The position numbers were made by a program, and so were the translations under genes. From Methanosarcinaceae archaeon UBA470 (lineage in GTDB: Archaea; Halobacteriota; Methanosarcinia; Methanosarcinales; Methanosarcinaceae): a stretch of 11,658 bases of DNA. The notes below the pieces were generated by a model. The model worked only from the letters and a program-made list of their open reading frames with translations, was not told the DNA's origin and ran no database searches. Shown piece after piece: positions 1 through 7,960 of this stretch (position 1 is the first letter of the stretch; every line of letters starts with the position of its first letter). The stretch covers positions 1 to 11,658 of the forward strand of contig DAKU01000141.1 of the NCBI GenBank assembly GCA_002508425.1, written 5' to 3'.

Positions 1-1083
1 GCTGAAGAAGGAGAATCCGACTGCTGTACCCTGGGCCCTTCCCATGTCACAGCCTGGAAGTCCTGTCTCTTTCTCCATGATGTCGTTGAAGTACAGGATG
101 GTTGAAGAAACGTTCTGTGCTGCTCTTCCTGCACCACAGTTTACCATGGTTGCTGCAAGCAGACCTGCTGCGGCATATGCGTTCCACTTTGAAACGTCCT
201 TTGCCTTGTAGAAGTTGTATCCGGATGGTGCCTTCTTGTCAACTGCAATGACGCCGTCCTCGATAGCTCTCTCAACGGTGGACTGCACGACAGTACCGAT
301 TGTACCGGTCTTGTTGTTCTTGGTTACAAGGTCACATACTATGTTGTTAGCGTTCAGACCCTGGTATGCAAGACCCAGAAGCTGATGTCTCTCGAACAAG
401 CCCACTGCATTACCCATCTCGTACATACTTGTCTGCTCAAAGATGGATGACAGTGCCGCAGCGTTCATGGCCTTCTTGCCAGTGATAGCTGCAATGTGGT
501 TGGTGGTGATGTTCCTCAGGGAATAACCCAGACCTTCGTTGTTCTGCGGGATACTGAGGATGGATGCAACGTTGCTGCCCATCATGTCCATTGTCTGTGG
601 GTAGCTTCCCCATACTGCTCCCTTTACGATAGGTGCATCGAACATGTCTACCTTGTACATGTCAATGATGGTCTGTACCACGGCTGCAGCGCTTACTGTG
701 CTTGCTGAAACGTAGTCTGCACCTATTGCGGTCCTAAGGGATGGGACCTGCACAAGTAACTGCTTTCCGCCAGCAAGTACTTTTACGTTGGTGTCATCGT
801 CTTTGTTGACTCTTATTAATTTTGCAACAGAGTCTTGGATGGCACTGGCGTTTGCAACTATGTCGTACTTAAGCCCTCTTCCAAGTATACGGCGGCCTGC
901 GCCACCCATTTTACCAATGGCAAGAGCATTCTCGATACCTGCAAGGTTAACTGCAACAGTCCTTTTGGTGTCTTTGACGATATTCTGTATGGCTGCGTTT
1001 CTTGTTGGCGCAATGTCCATAAGATCGACGCCGCTTTCCAACAGCTTACCTTTGTCGTCGTAAATGTCTATTTTATCAGACAC
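1..1083 (-). CDS. mcrB: Methyl-coenzyme M reductase beta subunit, 3' part beyond window
   Basis: Beta subunit of the (alpha-beta-gamma)2 nickel F430 enzyme that releases methane from methyl-CoM and coenzyme B in the cytoplasm. The visible 361 codons run from a GTG start to the window edge; the family is about 434 residues, so roughly 70 C-terminal residues are missing. The N-terminus reads SDKIDIYDDKGKLLES, and the family-typical segments SLRNI and NCGAGRAAQN (around residue 315) are present. The last visible residues are Phe-Phe-Ser (359-361); the His and Tyr of the beta-subunit active site that normally follow lie outside. The GTG start is chosen because homologues begin MSD-, no in-frame ATG exists just upstream, and AGGAGG lies 8 bases before it. 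It is divergent from mmp10. In relatives mcrB is the first gene of mcrBDCGA, so this is probably the promoter-proximal end of that operon. Confidence 0.97.
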   Translation of the reverse strand, partial: MSDKIDIYDDKGKLLESGVDLMDIAPTRNAAIQNIVKDTKRTVAVNLAGIENALAIGKMGGAGRRILGRGLKYDIVANASAIQDSVAKLIRVNKDDDTNVKVLAGGKQLLVQVPSLRTAIGADYVSASTVSAAAVVQTIIDMYKVDMFDAPIVKGAVWGSYPQTMDMMGSNVASILSIPQNNEGLGYSLRNITTNHIAAITGKKAMNAAALSSIFEQTSMYEMGNAVGLFERHQLLGLAYQGLNANNIVCDLVTKNNKTGTIGTVVQSTVERAIEDGVIAVDKKAPSGYNFYKAKDVSKWNAYAAAGLLAATMVNCGAGRAAQNVSSTILYFNDIMEKETGLPGCDMGRAQGTAVGFSFFS

Positions 1084-1265
1084 GTATGTTTCCTCCTATT
1101 TATTAAGATCCATCCTGGAAAAAGTACAGACAAAGCGTTAAGAAAAAATCTGTACAATCGTTAAAGAGTACGATGTTTTCCATCGGGATTACCCACTTAT
1201 TAAGAGTAATTAGGTTTTAAACCTTTTGCATCAATATCCTCTCTGCTTTCATTGTCCAGATAAAT

Positions 1266-1287
1266 CATATATATTAGAAATTATATA
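1266..1287 (-). promoter_or_regulatory. Candidate TATA boxes of the mcr operon
   Basis: Read on the minus strand, this stretch has two TATA-like elements, TATATAA (1281-1287) and AATATATATG (1266-1275). With the usual archaeal spacing of about 25 bases, transcription would start near 1240-1260 and give a leader of about 160-180 bases before the GTG of mcrB. Which element is used cannot be decided from sequence, and other AT-rich stretches further upstream also look TATA-like. Confidence 0.4.
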
Positions 1288-1350
1288 CTGTCTTGGCAAG
1301 TTAAGTGCCACAAACATAACTGATTTTGGAATCATTTACGCATGCCATGG

Positions 1351-1400
1351 TTTATATTATTCACATAAAGTAATATTTATTGTTTTAATTAAATATATTA
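1351..1400 (+). promoter_or_regulatory. Candidate TATA boxes of mmp10
   Basis: Two rightward TATA-like elements are visible, TTTATATTAT (1351-1360) and TTAAATATATTA (1389-1400). They would place the start site near 1384 or 1424, giving leaders of about 100 or 60 bases. The choice between them is inference. Confidence 0.4.
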
Positions 1401-1481
1401 TGGCACATGTTTTTTTTTAAATAATGCTTTTCTATAATCTCACAAAGGTTTAAGTAATACATGTGTTATGACACGATACTA

Positions 1482-2714
1482 ATGGAAATAGTAGCCGATG
1501 TTGGTGGCAGTCCGGGCATAGACTGCAATGGATTCTGCACCTATTGTTATTTCAAGAAAGTAAAAGAAATACCACCCTTTGGGTGCAAGTATTGTTTTCC
1601 TTTCCAAAAAGGATGTGATTACTGTACAAGAGGTGTGAAAGAAGCTTATAGTGGCTTTAAGCCCATACAGTTTGTTCTCCACAGCCTGTCAGATAGCATC
1701 AGGTTCAGAGCTAATGAGATAACAAAAATAACCATTAGCGGAGGAGGAGATGTTAGTTGCTATCCGCAATTAAAGGAACTTGTATCTACTCTATCCCAGC
1801 TTGACAAGCCAATACATCTAGGATATACCAGTGGCAAAGGATTCAATTCTCCCGATGATGCACACTTTTTCATAGAGCATGGAGTAACAGAAGTTTCCTT
1901 TACTGTGTTTTCCACTGACCCCCGACTTCGCGCAGAGTATATGCGTGATCCTAATCCGGAAGCTTCTCTGGAGGTACTTAAAGATTTCAGTAAGCATTGT
2001 GATGTCTATGCTGCTATCGTGCTCATACCAGGTGTAAATGATGGGGAAGAATTGTGGAAAACTCTTTCCGATCTGCAGGAAATGGGGACAAAAGGGGCTA
2101 TACTCATGCGTTTTGCAAACAGCAGGGAAGAAGGTCTAATTTTGGGCAATGGTCCTATTCTTCAAGATATAAAAACACACACAATTGGAGAGTTTCGTGC
2201 TATAGTGGGAGAAGCTGCCTCCAGATATGCCATGAGGATAACAGGAACTCCCTTGGAAGATCCGCTCATAGGCTGTCCCTTTGCACTGCGTAATGATGAA
2301 GAGGCCCTAGCCCAGCTCCCAAAACTAAGGAAACAAGCCACGCTTATCACTAGCAAAGCAGCTTATCCAAGACTTGCAGAAATATTTGCTAAGTTGGGAG
2401 GATCTGTAAACGTCGTTTCCGTTGACAAGGACGTCGGTTGTCTTATAACCATTGAAGATCTGAAAAGCCTCGAACTGGCAGATGTCAAAGAAACAGTCCT
2501 GATCCCCGGAAGAGCATTCGTGCATGATCCTGAAGCAAAGGCTGTGTTCTCCAGGGACGGAGTGGACAGATTCGTACGCAGAGGTCCCGAAATGCTTAGC
2601 TATGACGGGGAAATGTCTATAGGCATGACTCGGGAAGCAGTGATAGCCTTTGAAGTAGAGCAATTCACTGAACTTATCAACCAGATCAATGCCCTTGGCC
2701 TGCCAATCACATAA
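1482..2714 (+). CDS. mmp10: McrA arginine C-methyltransferase, B12-dependent radical SAM (methanogenesis marker 10)
   Basis: Radical SAM methyltransferase that installs 5-C-methylarginine in the alpha subunit of methyl-CoM reductase. The 410 residues begin MEIVADVGG, as homologues do. C15-x3-C19-x2-C22 is the canonical radical SAM cluster motif. C35xxC38 and C45xxC48 form a second four-cysteine site, consistent with the extra metal centre reported for this enzyme. SGGGD (86-90) is the SAM-binding glycine motif. Tyr115 coincides with the tyrosine reported as an unusual ligand of the radical SAM cluster in the Methanosarcina enzyme, which also supports this start. An in-frame ATG seven codons upstream (1461) has a weak AGGT before it but adds residues I do not recognise in homologues; the 1482 start has no clear Shine-Dalgarno. 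It diverges from mcrB, which encodes a partner subunit of its substrate. Its stop overlaps the convergent polC end by 8 bases. Confidence 0.95.
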   Translation: MEIVADVGGSPGIDCNGFCTYCYFKKVKEIPPFGCKYCFPFQKGCDYCTRGVKEAYSGFKPIQFVLHSLSDSIRFRANEITKITISGGGDVSCYPQLKELVSTLSQLDKPIHLGYTSGKGFNSPDDAHFFIEHGVTEVSFTVFSTDPRLRAEYMRDPNPEASLEVLKDFSKHCDVYAAIVLIPGVNDGEELWKTLSDLQEMGTKGAILMRFANSREEGLILGNGPILQDIKTHTIGEFRAIVGEAASRYAMRITGTPLEDPLIGCPFALRNDEEALAQLPKLRKQATLITSKAAYPRLAEIFAKLGGSVNVVSVDKDVGCLITIEDLKSLELADVKETVLIPGRAFVHDPEAKAVFSRDGVDRFVRRGPEMLSYDGEMSIGMTREAVIAFEVEQFTELINQINALGLPIT

Positions 2715-5700
2715 ATTCAGATAAACCTGTCTGCTTTGATTTATCGTTCTCGAAAAGAGACTTTATATCAAGTCCAATAAGGTCTATACGCTGCCGTGTA
2801 TAAGCTGAAACATTATACTCTATAGCTACCTTTTTTGATACTTCCAGGTATTTTTTTACCGAGCCTTCATGTACTGTTAGTATTACCCTGCCTCCACATT
2901 TCGGGCATACTCCTGTAAGTGGAGGCCTGCGGAACTTCTCATCACACTTAATACAACGTGTGCTTTGTCTGGAAAAAGCCCTCAAGTTACCGAACAGGTC
3001 TGGCAGGAAATGCGAGATTAGAACTCTTTCAGCAACATCTGAAGCGTCAACAGCCCTTATCTTATCAGCCAAAGCAAGCTGAGCATCCATTTTTTCCACC
3101 ATGCTGCCAAGGGTCTTATAAGCACTGACTGGAGGCCCCATGGCAATATCTGACGTATCATATGTAAACATAAAATGGTCATACTGCAAGGGAGTACCCA
3201 GACGACTGCTCACAAGGTCCATTTTACTTTCCAGTTCTTTTGGGTTTGTGTATTTTAACGTAGCTTCGTAGAACTCAAGGGGGTAATAGGCACATACGTC
3301 TATATTGTGAGCTTCCTTGTCTACCTCACTTGGATCTAAGCGAGTGGTAAGTACAAGAGGTGCATCCATCTTTCCACCTCTTCTGTCCGGCAGATATTCC
3401 CTTGAGAAATTGATGAGGCCATCCATAAGCAGCATTACGCAATCCTCATCTCCGTCACAGTTACGCCGCTTAGCCGCATGGAAAAATGGATGGGCATAAC
3501 CCACTGCAGCTCTGGTAAAACCTACAAGCCTTCCCAGGACACCTGCAGATGTATGGGGTGCAAGACCCATAACAAGCGTGCCCACAAGATCCTCAATAGT
3601 TTGGGCATTGTAATAAGGTTCAAGATGATAATACTTGGACAAAAGATCATCTATATATCGGGTAGTCTTTAAAAGATATTCAGCACAATCGTATGAAACG
3701 ACAATATCCTGAACTTTGAGGCACACCACCTGGTCCCCACTGGCAAGTGTTTTTCCATATATGTCTTCGGAATAACCGATTTCCAGCAATTTCTCCACCT
3801 GTATCCCCAGCTCATCAGCCCTGATATGTGTTAAAGGTATATCCGACATGTCATATCTTACAGTGCCGTCCTTGAACGTATACAGTTCATGCTTGGCGCG
3901 CAAAATCCCTTTTTCAAGCGGTTCCGGGGTCATGTTGCGTGACATCATTTTTTTGACGCCTTTGATGACATCAAAGTTTGATTCACGCTCATCCAGTTTC
4001 TCAAAGGCTCGCTGGTATATGTTCTTAAAATCAAGGTTCTGCATGCGGGCACATGTGGTATTCACACCGCACTTCGGGCATGTCTCCTTGTTGACCGAAA
4101 GACCACATCGCGGACAGGATAGCTTGGGAATTGTGAATTCGCCACATTCGCATCTGAACTCGTATGAATCCATGCCACATGCAGGGCATATCCTTGAGCC
4201 GATTTCCACTTTAATTAGTCCCACTTTAGCATTGACAGACTCTTTGTAACTGGCAGCATCCTCAAGCTTGCGGGTATTTCCGCCGGTCTCACCGATGGGA
4301 AACAGTACATGCGGAGCAGGTGACATCATTCTCTTATCGGATTTCTCAGGTCTTCCCATGCGGGCCCCTATTCTTGAAGGGGCACGTGCCCGTACGATCA
4401 GTCCACTAACTTTGTTGACCGCATCAAGGCCAGTTTCAGCATCAAGAGTCGTCCATTTCCTGTGAAGGTCTGTTCCTATACCCAGACATCTGAGTAGCAG
4501 AAAAGGCTGTGAGATCAATATATTGTCGTCAGATACTTTGTGCAATACCAGCATATTTTCAAGAAGGGTTTTAATCCCCTTATCGACACTTGCTTTCAGG
4601 GGCAACGATAGAGTTGAACATGCTTTGTCCAAAGATGCGTGTTCCTCGATAAATTCTGCTATTCTTATGAATTCATTTGCAGTTATATCGTGCCACAAGT
4701 AAGTGAAATCCGGATGAAGGGGTAAACTATATTTCTCACATATCTCCAGGGCAAGTTCTTGGGAAGGATGCTTCAGTTCTGACTTAACTGATCCATCTTC
4801 ACCGCTGGCAAGAGAATATTCCTGTACCCACCACTCAAAACAATATGGTGAAGGGACCAATACATGATTGTTCTCAAGGAAATCTCCATAATTGATCAAT
4901 ATCTCACCGATATCAATAATGTACTCCACTTCTTTGTGTAGGAGAAGTGCTTCTTCAAAATCATCTATCCTGACAACATCCCCCGATCTTAACCTTACTG
5001 TGGGACCTTCAATGGAATCCACGGGAGCCATGCCTGCAGCTTTGCCTGGTCTTTCAACTTTAAGCTGGGTGCCTGGGGCAATGAAATCGTCCAGGATGAC
5101 CATGCTGGCCGGGCTGATACCAGCAGCAGCAAATGAAGTATTGCGGGACCTTCCATATCTAAGCCTGAATCCTCCAGGCCTTGAAGGATGAGAGAAAACA
5201 GGTCTACCGGCTATAAGGTCTCTAAGATACTTGTCCTTAGGCTTTACACCTGCGGTTTTTTCATCTTCTTCATCGCCACTGCTCTTTGTACCTGCTATGA
5301 GCGTTTCCAGCCAATCCCACCCGTCCATCTGTAGCTTTTTTACGTGTTTAAGGACCTTCGGGGCTTTCAGGGCAAGACCCTCTGCCAGCACAAGAGCCAT
5401 CCCTCCTCTAACACGGTTTGTTTCGATTCTCTCCAGATTCCTGTGTCCTTCCACTTCTTCTTCTTCTGTTGGCTCACCATCTATACAGATGGGACAGTTC
5501 TCTACTATCAGCTTGATTTCCGATTCTGAAGGTGTATACTGCAAGTTTGCCACTCTTCTGTAGAGCAGGATCTCTTCCACATATCGTTCCACTTCTTCTT
5601 TACGTGGTTTGTACCTATCAATGCCCACACCTCTGCGCACATAATCCCCCACGAGCACAGAAAGAGCTTGGGCAGTACCGCCGGCACTACGTATGGGACC

Positions 5701-6135
5701 GGCATACAAGATACGGATGTACTCACTGCCATCATCGTTCTTCCCTAGGTCCACCCTGTCAATACCTTCAATTGGTGCTGCAACCACACCTTCCGTAAGC
5801 ATTGCCATGGATACACGGATAGCCGCTTCTATAGCTTTTTTCCTGTCATCGATATTACCGACAGCACCCATAGCCACATCTCTGCCAAGAGCAAGGGCAG
5901 CCTCTTCACGAGACATAGTTTTTTCCAGTTCTCTAATATGTTGGGCTACACCTTTTACTCCTATGAGGTTTTCTACCCTGTCAGCCAGGTCCTTGGCAAG
6001 CGGTATCTCTACAAAGGGCTTTGGATCACGACCTCGTTTTCTGGCCTCATTGGAAATATCCATCTCATGTTTTAGCTTTGCATCAAGCCAGTGGAAGTAC
6101 TCCCACATCGAGTCGCTTGCAATTATCTCTCCCAT
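2707..6135 (-). CDS. polC: DNA polymerase D large subunit DP2
   Basis: Catalytic subunit of the archaeal replicative polymerase PolD (with exonuclease subunit DP1, not in this window). The 1142 residues are full length. Visible landmarks are the conserved GPIRSAGGTAQALSVL block (146-161), a CPIC pair near 214, an acidic linker near 288-293, a zinc-ribbon cluster with cysteines at 650/653, 662/664, 674/677 and 686/689, and the catalytic loop NCDGDED (892-898) with the metal-binding aspartates. A second CxxC pair lies at 1061/1064 and 1077/1080. The last eight residues, QTGLSEFM, match a PCNA-interacting (PIP) box. The active-site loop is uninterrupted, so there is no intein at the position where many archaeal DP2 proteins carry one. 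The start ATG has GAGG 8 bases upstream. The gene appears monocistronic and convergent with mmp10. Confidence 0.97.
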   Translation of the reverse strand: MGEIIASDSMWEYFHWLDAKLKHEMDISNEARKRGRDPKPFVEIPLAKDLADRVENLIGVKGVAQHIRELEKTMSREEAALALGRDVAMGAVGNIDDRKKAIEAAIRVSMAMLTEGVVAAPIEGIDRVDLGKNDDGSEYIRILYAGPIRSAGGTAQALSVLVGDYVRRGVGIDRYKPRKEEVERYVEEILLYRRVANLQYTPSESEIKLIVENCPICIDGEPTEEEEVEGHRNLERIETNRVRGGMALVLAEGLALKAPKVLKHVKKLQMDGWDWLETLIAGTKSSGDEEDEKTAGVKPKDKYLRDLIAGRPVFSHPSRPGGFRLRYGRSRNTSFAAAGISPASMVILDDFIAPGTQLKVERPGKAAGMAPVDSIEGPTVRLRSGDVVRIDDFEEALLLHKEVEYIIDIGEILINYGDFLENNHVLVPSPYCFEWWVQEYSLASGEDGSVKSELKHPSQELALEICEKYSLPLHPDFTYLWHDITANEFIRIAEFIEEHASLDKACSTLSLPLKASVDKGIKTLLENMLVLHKVSDDNILISQPFLLLRCLGIGTDLHRKWTTLDAETGLDAVNKVSGLIVRARAPSRIGARMGRPEKSDKRMMSPAPHVLFPIGETGGNTRKLEDAASYKESVNAKVGLIKVEIGSRICPACGMDSYEFRCECGEFTIPKLSCPRCGLSVNKETCPKCGVNTTCARMQNLDFKNIYQRAFEKLDERESNFDVIKGVKKMMSRNMTPEPLEKGILRAKHELYTFKDGTVRYDMSDIPLTHIRADELGIQVEKLLEIGYSEDIYGKTLASGDQVVCLKVQDIVVSYDCAEYLLKTTRYIDDLLSKYYHLEPYYNAQTIEDLVGTLVMGLAPHTSAGVLGRLVGFTRAAVGYAHPFFHAAKRRNCDGDEDCVMLLMDGLINFSREYLPDRRGGKMDAPLVLTTRLDPSEVDKEAHNIDVCAYYPLEFYEATLKYTNPKELESKMDLVSSRLGTPLQYDHFMFTYDTSDIAMGPPVSAYKTLGSMVEKMDAQLALADKIRAVDASDVAERVLISHFLPDLFGNLRAFSRQSTRCIKCDEKFRRPPLTGVCPKCGGRVILTVHEGSVKKYLEVSKKVAIEYNVSAYTRQRIDLIGLDIKSLFENDKSKQTGLSEFM

Positions 6136-6211
6136 CCGGAAAACCTCAAAGTGAGTACATGTAAAGGAAAATGATACGGGTCGTTCACAGCAATACTCTT
6201 AATCACGCCAC

Positions 6212-6222
6212 GATATAAAAAA
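6212..6222 (-). promoter_or_regulatory. Likely polC TATA box
   Basis: Read leftward, the sequence is TTTTTTATATC, a good archaeal TATA box. A start site about 25 bases downstream would lie near 6187 and leave a leader of about 50 bases containing the GAGG ribosome-binding site. Confidence 0.55.
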
Positions 6223-6298
6223 CAATCTCATCTTGGTCAGAGAACATATTTCATATGTAGAACTGGTCAACAAATTGTTCTCTATCACACGAACAAGG

Positions 6299-6308
6299 TT
6301 ATATATCA
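6299..6308 (+). promoter_or_regulatory. Likely TATA box of the secreted-protein gene
   Basis: TTATATATCA lies 65 bases before the chosen start codon. The predicted start site is near 6328-6332, downstream of the alternative ATG at 6322, which argues for the internal start at 6364. Confidence 0.55.
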
Positions 6309-6363
6309 TAAACAGAAAAGTATGGTACAGTTATTAATGGGAATTCAAAAAAGGGGGTTTATT

Positions 6364-6831
6364 ATGAAGAAGATCTTATTAATTTTATTGATTTTGGTTT
6401 TTATTACAATGGGCACTTCCAGCGCAGAACTTTTTAGCGATCTGGATAGGGCTGTTACTGAATACAATGCTTACTATGAAGAACTTCCCAGTCCTCTGAA
6501 AGTGCTTCTAGGTAACGAGCGGATACTGGCAAACATTACAATGAACGATGGTAGTGAGCTAGATGTATACTTAGTCACGGAAAATGGCAGAGTTGATGAA
6601 TTTGAAAAGGTCGGACAGGTTGAAGACTATCAGCCTACAGTGATCATAACTGCTGACGAAGATACAGTTACAAGCCTCATAAATACCACAGATCCTCTTT
6701 CAGTCTATGAAGCTGCTTCTGAAAACGGAACTATTACTGTTGATCCGGTGGGCCTTGTAAGTACTGCTAAGTTTCTGGTTTATGATAATGTCCTTGAACC
6801 AGGCTGGAATATTCTGAATGGTCTTTACTAA
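6364..6831 (+). CDS. Secreted protein of unknown function, possible SCP2-like fold
   Basis: I do not recognise a named family. The 155-residue product starts MKKILLILLILVF, a lysine-led hydrophobic signal peptide ending near TSSAE, so it is probably exported; no lipobox cysteine or second membrane segment is seen. The mature part is acidic and about 130 residues long. The order 'N-I-T-M-N-D-G-S' strand, 'PTVIITADEDTV', 'DPLSVYEAASENGTITVDP' and a short C-terminal helix resembles the SCP2 sterol-carrier-like pattern (strand, charged turn, 'dp..al..g.i.i'), but this is inference from pattern alone. The start is fixed by GGGGG at 6353-6357, 6 bases before ATG; the upstream in-frame ATG at 6322 lacks such a site. 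It stands alone with its own promoter and terminator. Confidence 0.85.
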   Translation: MKKILLILLILVFITMGTSSAELFSDLDRAVTEYNAYYEELPSPLKVLLGNERILANITMNDGSELDVYLVTENGRVDEFEKVGQVEDYQPTVIITADEDTVTSLINTTDPLSVYEAASENGTITVDPVGLVSTAKFLVYDNVLEPGWNILNGLY

Positions 6832-6854
6832 AATTATTAAAAAATTAGTTTGAT

Positions 6855-6885
6855 GCCACTTCGGAAGTGGCTTTTTTTTCTTTTT
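6855..6885 (+). terminator. Hairpin and T-tract terminator
   Basis: GCCACT (6855-6860) pairs with AGTGGC (6866-6871) across a TCGGA loop, followed by eight T, one C and five T. It lies 23 bases after the stop of the secreted-protein gene and separates it from the ABC transporter operon. Confidence 0.8.
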
Positions 6886-6900
6886 AAAGTTGTTATTATG

Positions 6901-6910
6901 TTATTATATT
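6901..6910 (+). promoter_or_regulatory. Possible TATA box of the ABC transporter operon
   Basis: TTATTATATT lies about 95 bases before the ATPase start. The region is uniformly AT-rich, so this is the best candidate rather than a firm call. Confidence 0.35.
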
Positions 6911-7003
6911 GATCTTATACATCTTTTCATCAACAAGAAATCTATTGACTTTTGAAAATCTGCGAAAAAAAGATAAGCAATGGAAAAGTCATAGAAAGCT
7001 CTC

Positions 7004-7960
7004 ATGAGTGCAATTGAGATTACTGGCCTGACAAAAACTTTTGGTACCCTTACTGCAGTTGATAGGATGGATCTTTCCATCGATCGCGAGATCTTCGGTC
7101 TTCTCGGACCTAATGGCTCAGGTAAGACAACAACTGTCAAAATGCTGACCACTATTCTTTCTCCCACTTCAGGTGATGCATCCGTATGCGGTCACTCAAT
7201 CACCAGAGATCCACGGAAAGTAAGGGACAGGATAAGTTATGTACCACAGGACATGGCCGTGGATGCCAAATTAACAGGCAGAGAAAACGTGATCTTTTTT
7301 GCAAAGCTCTATGGTGTAAAAAGACCACGTGATATAGCTGATGAAGTTCTTTCCAAGATGGAACTTGGTGATCGTGCAGACGATCTTGCAAGGACTTACT
7401 CAGGTGGTATGCGTAGAAGACTTGAACTTGCACAGGCGCTTGTTCATGATCCTGAAGTGCTCTTTCTGGATGAGCCAACCATAGGGCTTGATGTTGCAGG
7501 CCGAAAAAAGATATGGGAGCACATAATTGATCTAAAGGATAATGGAATGACCGTTTTTGTGACAACTCATTACATGGATGAGGCCGATTATGCATGTGAC
7601 AGAGTAGGAATTATTGATCATGGTGTTGTGGTCGCGAATGCTTCGCCAGAAGCACTTAAAGCAAATTGTTGTAGTGATATCATTTCTATTAGGGCTGATG
7701 GCCAGTATCAAGACACTGTCATTGAAGGAGTTAAGTTCATCGGGCAAAATGGGGATGAACTGAAATTTGAGGCTCCTTCAGGAGGAGAAACTGGTTTTGC
7801 CCTTGCTCGTGCACTCTCCGATTCCGGAATGAAAATCAAGTCTTTCGCTATAAGGCAGCCTACTCTGGATGATGTCTTCCTTTCCCTGGTTGCTGAACAG
7901 GAAGATACAGGTGAATTTGATTATCGGCGATTTAGGACAATGCTCAGGAGACGAGGATGA
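7004..7960 (+). CDS. ABC exporter ATP-binding protein, DrrA type
   Basis: Cytoplasmic ATPase of an ABC-2 exporter, 318 residues. Walker A GPNGSGKT is at 35-42, the Q-loop glutamine in YVPQ at 82, the signature YSGGM at 132-136, Walker B LFLDEP with D156 and E157, the D-loop GLD near 161-163 and the switch histidine H189. The C-terminal extension of about 100 residues contains PTLDDVFL, typical of the daunorubicin-resistance (DrrA/CcmA-like) subgroup. The substrate cannot be deduced; family members export drugs, lipids or polysaccharides. Its stop overlaps the permease start in an ATGA arrangement, so the two are translationally coupled. The Shine-Dalgarno before this ATG is weak. Confidence 0.93.
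   Translation: MSAIEITGLTKTFGTLTAVDRMDLSIDREIFGLLGPNGSGKTTTVKMLTTILSPTSGDASVCGHSITRDPRKVRDRISYVPQDMAVDAKLTGRENVIFFAKLYGVKRPRDIADEVLSKMELGDRADDLARTYSGGMRRRLELAQALVHDPEVLFLDEPTIGLDVAGRKKIWEHIIDLKDNGMTVFVTTHYMDEADYACDRVGIIDHGVVVANASPEALKANCCSDIISIRADGQYQDTVIEGVKFIGQNGDELKFEAPSGGETGFALARALSDSGMKIKSFAIRQPTLDDVFLSLVAEQEDTGEFDYRRFRTMLRRRG

Larger units (their letters stand above)
1084..1481. other. Divergent mcrB/mmp10 intergenic region
   Basis: A 398-base AT-rich stretch without a convincing gene. It should carry both the mcr promoter (leftward) and the mmp10 promoter (rightward). On the mcrB side lie two inverted repeats that could fold in the leader RNA: GTACAGA (1124-1130) with TCTGTAC (1149-1155), and CGATG (1171-1175) with CATCG (1181-1185). 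A near-palindrome AGGTTT-T-AAACCT lies at 1212-1224. Short ORFs here have no recognisable features and I treat them as chance. Confidence 0.7.

Noticed and set aside
788..1164. Plus-strand ORFs of 91 and 109 residues across the mcrB 5' end
   Set aside because: They are antisense to a clearly identified, highly conserved mcrB frame and have no plausible start signals.
1226..1420. A 64-residue ORF in the mcrB/mmp10 spacer
   Set aside because: No ribosome-binding site or recognisable composition, and it overlaps the predicted promoters.
3430..3470. Possible intein site in the DP2 catalytic loop
   Set aside because: The NCDGDED motif and flanks are continuous and the protein has normal length, so no intein is present.
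5693..6154. A 153-residue plus-strand ORF
   Set aside because: It lies opposite the conserved N-terminal region of DP2 and has serine/alanine-rich composition typical of an antisense shadow.
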